This document shows positions 7,844 through 13,052 of a DNA stretch of 13,052 nucleotides, piece by piece. The notes under the pieces are model-generated. The model did no database searches. It saw only the letters and a list, made by a program, of their open reading frames with translations, and had not been told where the DNA came from. The translations under genes and the position numbers were made by a program. The stretch is from Ramicandelaber brevisporus (Eukaryota > Kickxellomycota > Ramicandelaberales > Ramicandelaberaceae): NCBI GenBank assembly GCA_025201865.1, contig MU602975.1, positions 15,390-28,441 of the forward strand, read 5' to 3'. Position 1 is the stretch's first letter, and the number at the start of each line of letters is the position of its first letter.

Positions 7844-9145
7844 ATGCTCATGTCAAGACCACGGCTGTCGCTGCTGCTACGCCAGTTCTCATCTGGAGCG
7901 TCAGCAACAGATTACTACGTGCAGGTGCCAAACCGAGCCGTGCTGGGTGTCAGTGGCCGCGATGCAACCAAGTTTTTGCAGGGTCTGATTACAAACCACA
8001 TGGGCCGTGTTGAACTCGGCGGCCGCGGCTTCTATTCTGCCATGCTGACTCCAAATGGCCGCATGATGGGCGATATCTTTGTTTATCCACGGAATCGACC
8101 GGTGTTTGTGCCGTCATCTCCGCGCTATCTTGTGGAGTGCGATGCTGGATTGGCGCAGCAAGTTACCAAGCTGCTCAAAGTGTATCGAGTGCGGGCAAGT
8201 GTCCAGATTGAGGATGTATCCAGCCAGTATGCGCCATGGCAGATTTGGGGGAAGCATGTTCACGCCGCCCTCAAGTCTCTAGCCGGCGTCGAAGAATCCA
8301 GTCGACATGTAACCGAAGCTGAGCTTGGTCTTCCACAAGGCAGTCTTGTTCGCTCTGGCACCACGGTCGATGTCGATACTGATGAGCAGTCGGCTGTAGA
8401 GTCTGGCAATCTGGATGCCTGGTGCATTGATCCTCGTGCTTCGGGTGCACTGGGTATGCGAGTGCTACTGCCTCGTTCAGGCGCTGGTCCGCAGCTTCCA
8501 GCGTCGTTCATGCAAGTGAGTGCGGCTGAGTACACTGCACGAAGACTAGTGTACGGTGTCCCCGAAGGCTCTGAGGACCTTTTAGTTGGCAAGTCACTTC
8601 CTCTGGAATCCAACTTTGACTACATGAACGGCATCGACTTCCGGAAGGGCTGTTATCTCGGCCAAGAGTTGACAATCAGAACATATCACACTGGCATTGT
8701 TCGCAAGAGAATGGTTCCATTTGTCGCAATTCCTCGTCAGCGGATATCTCGGCTTGCATCTGAACCGCTGCGCAATGTGCTAACGGACTCGGCCAACCAC
8801 GACAGCATTTCCATCGACCAGACTCTTTCTCAGCCTCTGATTGCGAGCCGGAGTGATTTGTACAAGGTGACATTGGGCCAAGTTTTAGAGAGTAGCGGGG
8901 AGCTCGCTTTGCCAAGCAAGCCAGCTGCTTCAGCTGGGTCGACTCTCTACAACACTGGTCTGGCTCTGATTCGGCTTGAACACATTACAGATGCAGCTCG
9001 TCACCTTTTCACTGAAGAATCAACTGCGGCCACATTAACAGCAGACTCACCAGTGTTTGTGACGAAGGGCCATGGAGATGCTGTCGTGATTCCCTACATT
9101 CCGCGGTGGTGGCCACAGTCGTCTCAGCCAGCTTCTCAAGCATAG
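7844..9145 (+). CDS. IBA57: Iba57-like mitochondrial iron-sulfur cluster assembly factor
   Basis: 433-residue member of the YgfZ/GcvT-like folate-binding family. Iba57 works with Isa1 and Isa2 in the mitochondrial matrix to make [4Fe-4S] clusters for enzymes such as aconitase and lipoyl synthase. The N-terminus is basic, hydrophobic and Ser-rich without acidic residues (MLMSRPRLSLLLRQFSSG), as expected for a matrix-targeting presequence. Next come the GcvT-like start (PNRAVLGVSGRDATKFLQGLITNH) and the family signature K-G-C-Y-x-G-Q-E-x-x-x-R at residues 268-279, including C270. RRLVYGVPEG and LPLESNFDYMNGIDF precede the signature as in known Iba57 proteins. Length lies between human (356) and yeast (497). 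A second in-frame ATG at 7850 would give a two-residue shorter start and cannot be excluded. It follows the CK2-beta gene by 214 bp on the same strand and converges on the reductase gene, 40 bp away. Confidence 0.95.
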   Translation: MLMSRPRLSLLLRQFSSGASATDYYVQVPNRAVLGVSGRDATKFLQGLITNHMGRVELGGRGFYSAMLTPNGRMMGDIFVYPRNRPVFVPSSPRYLVECDAGLAQQVTKLLKVYRVRASVQIEDVSSQYAPWQIWGKHVHAALKSLAGVEESSRHVTEAELGLPQGSLVRSGTTVDVDTDEQSAVESGNLDAWCIDPRASGALGMRVLLPRSGAGPQLPASFMQVSAAEYTARRLVYGVPEGSEDLLVGKSLPLESNFDYMNGIDFRKGCYLGQELTIRTYHTGIVRKRMVPFVAIPRQRISRLASEPLRNVLTDSANHDSISIDQTLSQPLIASRSDLYKVTLGQVLESSGELALPSKPAASAGSTLYNTGLALIRLEHITDAARHLFTEESTAATLTADSPVFVTKGHGDAVVIPYIPRWWPQSSQPASQA

Positions 9146-9170
9146 AGAAAAAAATCGCAATTTTAAAGCA

Positions 9171-9176
9171 TTTATT
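9171..9176 (-). terminator. AATAAA polyadenylation signal of the 3-oxoacyl-CoA reductase gene
   Basis: On the - strand AATAAA occurs ten bases after the reductase stop codon. Cleavage 10-30 nt further on would fall near 9140-9160, at or inside the end of the convergent Iba57 coding sequence. Confidence 0.55.
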
Positions 9177-9185
9177 TGTAGTATT

Positions 9186-10268
9186 CTAATTCTGCTTGGC
9201 ACCAGCAGCTGCTTCCTTCTGCTGCTTAGCGAGCGCCTTCTTGCGGATGGTCTTCTGCATTTTGAAGTTGTAATTGATCCAGTACTTGCGGCTGTAAGCG
9301 TGCTCAGTAAACCATTGAGCAATGCCGTGTGCGGAGTATGGGCTGCTCTCGTACGGGTCAGACGCACCTCCGGACACTCCAATGCGCTGAAGTGCACTCT
9401 TCACAAAGGTGTCTGGGGATGGAATCATCCACTGCGCCTTGCGAATCTTGGACATTGCAGACACAACAAAGAAGGTGTTAAGATGCTCAACCGTAATGCC
9501 CTGCTCAGCCAGTTCAGCACCCACAGCCTTGGTCCATGTGGAGACAAATGCCTTGGTGCCAGAGTAAACAGACAGGAACGGAGTCGGAACCATGCCGGCA
9601 AACGAACCCATGTTGATAATGAGCCCATTCTTGTTACGAGTCATGTATGGAGCAACCAAGCGAGTCATACGGAGCATACCCAGCACATTAATCTCAACCA
9701 TGCGCTCGTTAGCCTCATCGGCCAGCTCCAAGAATGGCGTTGGCATGTCATGCGACACTCCAACATTGTTGACCAGGATGCTAATCTTTGCGCCAGCCTC
9801 ATTAATCTCCTCAAGCGTGTTGGCAATGTTCTCATAGGCCTCGGTAACATCTGCGCTGCGCTCGCTGAAATCAAGCGCCTGGGTTACAGTGTTTACGCCA
9901 AACTGCTCTTGAATCTCCTGCTCAACGGCATCGAGCTTATGCTGGCTGCGTGAAATGAGATAAATGTTGAAGCCTTGTTTGGCCAGCTGCTGAGCGAACG
10001 ACTTGCCAATACCGTCCGTGGCTCCCGTGACAATAGCCCAGTGGCCTGGCTGACCAGCGCCAAACTTCTTGAGGGAGATACCGCGGCCCAAATACACCTG
10101 ATACAAAGTCGCAACAAAGGAGATCACCTGGCGGAGAAACACGGTGAGTCCAAACGCACCAAACAGGACAGAAGTCGCCAGCAGAGCACGAGACGCCTGC
10201 AGCGCATAAATGTAGTTGCTGGCGAGCCCAGCAAAGTTGCTCAAGACGGCTTGATCCAAAACAGCCAT
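9186..10268 (-). CDS. IFA38: Very-long-chain 3-oxoacyl-CoA reductase (Ifa38/HSD17B12 type)
   Basis: 360 residues. This is the microsomal beta-ketoacyl-CoA reductase of the fatty-acid elongase, which reduces 3-ketoacyl-CoA with NADPH in the second step of very-long-chain fatty-acid synthesis at the ER; yeast Ifa38 (YBR159W) is the reference. It is a classical short-chain dehydrogenase with a hydrophobic N-terminal membrane region (about 29-60), the cofactor glycine motif TGATDGIG (81-88), NNVG (167-170), the catalytic Ser (S222, in MGSFAG) and YSGTK with Y235 and K239. Asn194 (EINVLG) completes the usual SDR tetrad. The segment LNTFFVVSAMSKIRKAQWMIP (263-283) is typical of this subfamily and separates it from generic SDRs. 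The C-terminus is Lys/Ala-rich but lacks a strict KKxx signal. It lies 326 bp downstream of the Ras gene in the same direction and overlaps no neighbour. Confidence 0.95.
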   Translation of the reverse strand: MAVLDQAVLSNFAGLASNYIYALQASRALLATSVLFGAFGLTVFLRQVISFVATLYQVYLGRGISLKKFGAGQPGHWAIVTGATDGIGKSFAQQLAKQGFNIYLISRSQHKLDAVEQEIQEQFGVNTVTQALDFSERSADVTEAYENIANTLEEINEAGAKISILVNNVGVSHDMPTPFLELADEANERMVEINVLGMLRMTRLVAPYMTRNKNGLIINMGSFAGMVPTPFLSVYSGTKAFVSTWTKAVGAELAEQGITVEHLNTFFVVSAMSKIRKAQWMIPSPDTFVKSALQRIGVSGGASDPYESSPYSAHGIAQWFTEHAYSRKYWINYNFKMQKTIRKKALAKQQKEAAAGAKQN

Positions 10269-10594
10269 GCTTGTCGAAGAGATGCTTTTTGTGAGTTTTG
10301 TTTGCTAGACAGAGCAACTGGCAACAGCTGGAGTCTCCTTTTTGCTCACCCGCCTTCCAAACCGCACCATCAGAGACCAACAGGCAGTGAGAGAGAGAGA
10401 GGGAGAGAAGGAGAAAAAATCACGCGTTATACGACATTTCTGCAACGATGAGTGTGAAGATGAATGTTTAACCGACACATTGAACAGGCGATTGAGCAGA
10501 GCGAGGATTAAGGATTAAAGTCTACAAACAAAACAAAAAGAGAGTAAAGAATAGGATGGCAGCGGGGGGGAGGGGAGAGCGTGAGAGTGATGGC
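10269..10594 (-). promoter_or_regulatory. Ras 3' flank and promoter of the reductase gene
   Basis: This 326-bp spacer between two - strand genes has a GA-rich run at 10389-10419, which reads as a pyrimidine (CT) tract on the coding strand about 120-150 bp upstream of the reductase start. A G-run lies at 10564-10575, just after the Ras stop. No TATA box, AATAAA or RNA gene is obvious. Confidence 0.45.
10389..10419 (-). repeat. GA/CT-rich simple tract in the reductase promoter
   Basis: Alternating GA for about 12 bases, then GGGAGAGAAGGAGAAAAAA on the + strand. It is a polypurine tract upstream of the reductase start and may act as a nucleosome-excluding or GAGA-like promoter element. Function is inferred from position only. 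Confidence 0.6.
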
Positions 10595-11284
10595 TCACAT
10601 TAGACTGCAGCATCCAGCACCACCAGCACCTTCTTCGTGACCACGGCTACCATGCTGCGCTGCCGCAGACGATGAATTCGTGCCATGTCCACCCATGTGA
10701 CGCGCGGTTGAGCCTGTGGAACTCTGCTGCGATTGGCCTGGTGCATTCTTCAGCTCGCGATTGTAACGACGGATTTCACGAACGAGACCATAAAATGCCT
10801 CATCGACGTTTACTCTCAGCTTGGCAGATGTCTCAATGAATCGACAATTGAACATTCTGGCCAATTCACGTCCTTCGTTGGTCGACACTTGTCTCTCCAT
10901 CGCCAAATCGCATTTGTTTGCAACCAGCAGCACTGGGAAGTAATCAACATCTTTGACACGCAGGATTTGCTGGTAGATTGTCATCACCTCTTCGAATGAT
11001 GAGCGGGATGTGATTGAATACACCAGTAGGAAGCCTTCGCCCGCGCGCAGATACTGCTCCCTCATTGCAGAGTACTCCTCCTGACCTGCTGTGTCCGTCA
11101 CTTCGACTATTGCAACCTCGTCGTCGATGACACATTGCTTGCGATAGCTATCCTCAATAGTCGGGTCGTAGTCGCTAATGAATGTTTGCTGGACAAAGGA
11201 AAAGGTCAGTGCACTCTTACCTACGGCTCCGGCTCCAAGCGCGCAGATCTTGTACTCGCGAGCAAGCTGGTTTCGAGCGGCCAT
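10595..11284 (-). CDS. RAS: Ras-family small GTPase
   Basis: 229 residues with all Ras G-boxes: P-loop GAGAVGKS (17-24), switch [13 protein letters not shown] (39-50, T42 equals human T35), [11 protein letters not shown] (64-74, Q68 equals human Q61), NKCD (123-126) and ETSAK (151-155). The effector loop and switch II match Ras itself rather than Rap/Rsr1 or Ral. The C-terminal hypervariable tail (about 180-229) is Ser/Gly/His-rich and ends in Cys-Cys-Ser-Leu-Met: a CAAX box whose Met predicts farnesylation, with a neighbouring Cys for palmitoylation. Ras cycles between GDP and GTP at the plasma membrane and in fungi controls adenylate cyclase and/or MAP-kinase signalling, growth polarity and morphogenesis. 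The oddity is Ala at position 20, where Ras normally has Gly13; Rho proteins have Ala there. The N-terminus has seven more residues than human Ras, common in fungi. No intron is seen. Confidence 0.96.
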   Translation of the reverse strand: MAARNQLAREYKICALGAGAVGKSALTFSFVQQTFISDYDPTIEDSYRKQCVIDDEVAIVEVTDTAGQEEYSAMREQYLRAGEGFLLVYSITSRSSFEEVMTIYQQILRVKDVDYFPVLLVANKCDLAMERQVSTNEGRELARMFNCRFIETSAKLRVNVDEAFYGLVREIRRYNRELKNAPGQSQQSSTGSTARHMGGHGTNSSSAAAQHGSRGHEEGAGGAGCCSLM

Positions 11285-11551
11285 CTCTGAGGAGGGAGTT
11301 ATTTGCTACTATGGCGTGTAGGCGAGTATGTTTTTGAAACGCAGTAAAGTTGTAATTGGAAGAAGAGTCGGCGGATAACCTCGGCGTGTCTGCGATTCAC
11401 GAAAAAAGAAAACTAGCCAAGTCGGGTATGAGGGCAGGCGGAGGTCACAGACAGTCGAGTCTGAGTAGTTGTGGTACTTGGTAGTCGCAGTGGTAGAAGT
11501 GGTTCGGTAATTAGCATACCAAATATGGCAGGCCACCTGATGTCATTGTTA
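11285..11551 (-). promoter_or_regulatory. Ras promoter and 3' end of the upstream gene
   Basis: This 267-bp non-coding spacer lies between the stop of the PPxY-containing gene and the Ras start, both on the - strand. I see no distinct TATA or CCAAT box and no structured RNA. Several short ORFs across it are not convincing. Confidence 0.45.
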
Positions 11552-12265
11552 CTACTGTCCAGGGTCAGGATGGTCAGCAGCCATGGCCGCGTCGTAGGAC
11601 GGCGGTGCGGCTGCCTCGGAGGGCTGGCTGGATGCTGCCGCGGCGGATGCAAAGCGCTCGCGCAGCTTACGCTCGGTGGGCCGATTCCTCTCGACGAGCG
11701 TGTGCCACCCCTTCGGATGCTGCCTGAGCAGCAGCTCGATGTCGCCGAGCAGACAGCCAGATGCCAGAACCATGCCTGTGATCGGAAACGTCGTGTTTGA
11801 CTCGGTTGCGACGACGTGCTGCTGCTCAATGTGCCTGGCCGGCTTGTAGTCGCCGGGCCGAGCCAGCCGGAACACGAGCTGGTAGCCGTCGCGCGGCTTG
11901 ACGAGGCTGGGAAGCAGGTGGCTGATGCTCACTGCGTATCCGGCGCGGGACGAGGCTGCCGCCTGGCCCGACGCATCGATGTGGTGCAGCTCGACGGCAA
12001 CGCCGCCGGTGAATGCGAGCCCGACAAGCTGCGCCAGCCTCGGCTCGTCGCCTGGCGAGTACTGAGCCTGCAGGGCGACCGAGCCGTGCAAGCGCAGCCA
12101 GCCGTCAATGGCATGCCGCGAGCCCATGAGCACAAACACGCCGTTGGCAAGCGGGTTCAGCCCGATGACACTGCCGAGCAGCCGCGGCGTCACGAGATGA
12201 CCGCCGGAGATGGCCTGAGAGGAGCCGGCGCCAGCTTGCTGCAGATAGCCGAAGGCAAACTTCAT
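11552..12265 (-). CDS. Unidentified protein with C-terminal PPxY motif
   Basis: I do not recognise this protein. From the ATG at 12265 it has 237 residues. The core (about 15-190) alternates short hydrophobic strands with Gly/Asp turns, like a beta-sandwich. Segments such as DGWLRLHGSVALQAQY and LAQLVGLAFTGGVAVELHHID resemble, in spacing only, the G-x-V-x-L ... L-x-F-x-G-x-V-x-V pattern of arrestin N-domains. The tail is Ala/Ser-rich and contains PPSY, a WW-domain-binding PPxY motif used by fungal arrestin-related adaptors to recruit Rsp5 ubiquitin ligase. An arrestin-like adaptor is therefore a weak possibility; the protein is short for that family. The frame runs upstream to 12661 through an Asp run (GTC repeat) and a tetranucleotide repeat; that part is probably leader, although the Asp run could be translated if an upstream start exists. 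Start context is poor (C at -3). Strongly GC-rich codon use supports a coding region. Confidence 0.6.
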   Translation of the reverse strand: MKFAFGYLQQAGAGSSQAISGGHLVTPRLLGSVIGLNPLANGVFVLMGSRHAIDGWLRLHGSVALQAQYSPGDEPRLAQLVGLAFTGGVAVELHHIDASGQAAASSRAGYAVSISHLLPSLVKPRDGYQLVFRLARPGDYKPARHIEQQHVVATESNTTFPITGMVLASGCLLGDIELLLRQHPKGWHTLVERNRPTERKLRERFASAAAASSQPSEAAAPPSYDAAMAADHPDPGQ

Positions 12266-12304
12266 TGCGCTGCCGCCGCTGTCGCTGGTGCTGTTGTCGC
12301 TACA

Positions 12305-12331
12305 GTCGTCGTCGTCGTCGTCGTCGTCGTC
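12305..12331 (-). repeat. (GAC)9 triplet repeat
   Basis: Nine GTC triplets on the + strand, GAC on the coding strand, in frame with the downstream PPxY gene, where they would encode nine Asp. It lies about 40-65 bases upstream of the proposed start codon. Confidence 0.9.
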
Positions 12332-12431
12332 AGCTCTGTCGTCGTTGTCGGCGCAGTGCAGCACGGCCCAGAAAGAAACATTGAACAAAGGAAAGGCGGG
12401 CAGTGAAGAGTGAGGAGAGACAAGGCAAGGT

Positions 12432-12462
12432 GGGTGAGTGGGTGAGTGGGTGAGCGGGTGAG
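12432..12462 (-). repeat. Octamer tandem repeat (GGGTGAGT x ~4)
   Basis: GGGTGAGT at 12432 and 12440, GGGTGAGC at 12448 and a truncated copy at 12456. On the - strand it reads as ACTCACCC units, related to the CTCA repeat after the CK2-beta gene. Confidence 0.9.
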
Positions 12463-12480
12463 AAGGAGAGGGAGGTCGGG

Positions 12481-12548
12481 TGAATGAACGAACGAACAAA
12501 CGAGTGAACAAGCGAACTAGCGAACAAGCGAACGAGTGAACTAGCGAA
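12481..12548 (-). repeat. Degenerate tetranucleotide repeat (GAAC/GAGT/GAAT)
   Basis: A 4-bp periodicity (GAAC, GAAC, AAAC, GAGT, GAAC, AAGC, GAAC and so on) runs for about 68 bases. On the - strand it reads as GTTC/ACTC/CTTG units, starting about 36 bases after the stop of the right-edge gene. Confidence 0.85.
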
Positions 12549-12584
12549 TGGATCGGTGAGCGAGGAGGAGTGGCGGCGGGTGGA

Positions 12585-13052
12585 TTAGTTGTATGGATGC
12601 ATCTCGAGCAGGAGCCTGGCGCCGCCTGCGTTGGCAGCGTACTGCTCGCGCAGCGCAGCAAGCAGCTTGGCGAGCGTGTCGATGTAGTCGTCGCCAGCCA
12701 GCTTGATCAGCGGAAGCGCATTGACGTCGACGGCGCTCTGGCCCTCGAAGCGGATGTTGGCCTGCATGTTGAACACGTCGCCGGGGTGCGCCTTGACGAA
12801 CTCGCTGTACGTGCTGCGGATGCGGCCGACCAGCGTCCAGAACGAGTTCTCGACCGACACCGGCACGCGCGTGTAGTCGCGCGCCTTGAAGTCGATGGCC
12901 GGCGAGTCGACAAACGTCTCGGCGTCAATGCCCTTGGGCACGGCAATCACGCCGTCGCTGGCCAGCTGGATGCCGACGTCGCGCGTCACCATGGCGAGCA
13001 GGTTGTAGCGGTCGATGCGCACCTGCGTCGTCTGCTTGTTGCGCACCAGCCA
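12585..13052 (-). CDS. 3' end of an unidentified gene (5' truncated by the window)
   Basis: The frame is open from the right edge (13052) to a TAG at 12587-12585, giving the last 155 residues. A GTG at 13046 is internal and the start lies beyond the window. GC-rich codon use, very high GC at third positions and the amino-acid pattern support coding. I do not recognise the family with confidence. The segment from FWTLVGRIRSTYSEF to FNMQANIRFEGQSA has a faint resemblance in layout to the C-terminal cap domain of VAO-type FAD oxidoreductases. The usual ending of those enzymes (Arg-Pro-His-Trp-like) is not seen, so I do not assign it. The protein ends LLLEMHPYN. The stop is followed by a pyrimidine-rich tetranucleotide repeat. 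Confidence 0.65.
   Translation of the reverse strand, partial: WLVRNKQTTQVRIDRYNLLAMVTRDVGIQLASDGVIAVPKGIDAETFVDSPAIDFKARDYTRVPVSVENSFWTLVGRIRSTYSEFVKAHPGDVFNMQANIRFEGQSAVDVNALPLIKLAGDDYIDTLAKLLAALREQYAANAGGARLLLEMHPYN

Larger units (their letters stand above)
12266..12584 (-). promoter_or_regulatory. Repeat-rich spacer upstream of the PPxY gene
   Basis: This 319-bp spacer follows the stop of the right-edge gene and precedes the PPxY gene. It holds three simple repeats: nine GTC triplets (12305-12331), an octamer repeat (12432-12462) and a degenerate GAAC/GAGT tetranucleotide region (about 12481-12548). Its frame is open largely because the repeats lack stop codons. No promoter box is clear. 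Confidence 0.5.

Noticed and set aside
8260-8613. 117-residue - strand ORF inside the Iba57 gene
   Set aside because: It is a shadow of the Iba57 frame, with no family features.
9300-9953. 217-residue + strand ORF opposite the reductase gene
   Set aside because: The - strand encodes an unmistakable SDR enzyme over the same bases; the + strand frame shows no domain.
11816-12406. 196-residue + strand ORF opposite the PPxY gene
   Set aside because: It is antisense in GC-rich DNA, with a Val run that is only the GTC repeat. The - strand frame has better coding character.
12266-12661. N-terminal extension of the PPxY gene up to 12661 (132 extra residues)
   Set aside because: It overlaps the end of the right-edge gene in another frame and is open mainly because tetranucleotide and GTC repeats lack stop codons; its translation is repetitive Ser/Pro/His/Phe. 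The Asp run nearest the gene is left as uncertain.
1-13052. A biosynthetic or defence gene cluster linking these genes
   Set aside because: The identifiable genes are unrelated housekeeping functions in mixed orientation, with no shared pathway and no mobile-element borders.

Overview
The window is nuclear DNA from a fungus. The strongest sign is a Kre2/Mnt1/Ktr-family (GT15) Golgi alpha-1,2-mannosyltransferase, a family essentially restricted to fungi. It sits next to a large leucine-rich-repeat protein that resembles the Cdc11/Nud1 spindle-pole-body scaffold. Coding regions are short-spaced and almost intron-free. Only one candidate intron is visible, in a 5' leader. Low-complexity tracts (CAG/Gln, AAY/Asn, GAC/Asp, CTCA) are frequent. 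Together these suggest an intron-poor fungus, possibly an early-diverging lineage such as Kickxellomycotina; that lineage guess is weak.

Layout, left to right: (1) the 3' end of a + strand gene with a Gln tract and a CAAX prenylation box (3-323). (2) A convergent - strand gene for the Cdc11/Nud1-like LRR scaffold (456-4418). (3) The GT15 mannosyltransferase on - (4638-5975). (4) A 946-bp divergent promoter region rich in trinucleotide repeats, with a CCAAT box. (5) Casein kinase II beta subunit on + (6922-7629), followed by a CTCA tetranucleotide repeat. (6) The mitochondrial Fe-S assembly factor Iba57 on + (7844-9145). (7) Very-long-chain 3-oxoacyl-CoA reductase on - (9186-10268), convergent with Iba57 and only 40 bp away. 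(8) A Ras GTPase with a Rho-like alanine in its P-loop on - (10595-11284). (9) An unidentified GC-rich gene with a C-terminal PPxY motif on - (11552-12265). (10) The 3' end of another unidentified GC-rich gene on - (12585 to the window edge), followed by a long degenerate tetranucleotide repeat.

The genes do not form a pathway or cluster. They are housekeeping functions: signalling (Ras, CK2), septation/mitotic exit scaffold, protein glycosylation, fatty-acid elongation and Fe-S assembly. They lie side by side as is usual in compact fungal genomes. Base composition changes across the window: the two ends are GC-rich, the 330-6900 stretch is AT-rich, and 6900-11300 is intermediate. I see no mobile element, CRISPR array, rRNA or tRNA gene. 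I did not find a convincing new multi-gene system. The points most worth a second look are the unusual Ras P-loop, the two unidentified genes on the right, the LRR scaffold with its amino-acid repeats and start ambiguity, and the similar tetranucleotide repeats that follow two different stop codons.
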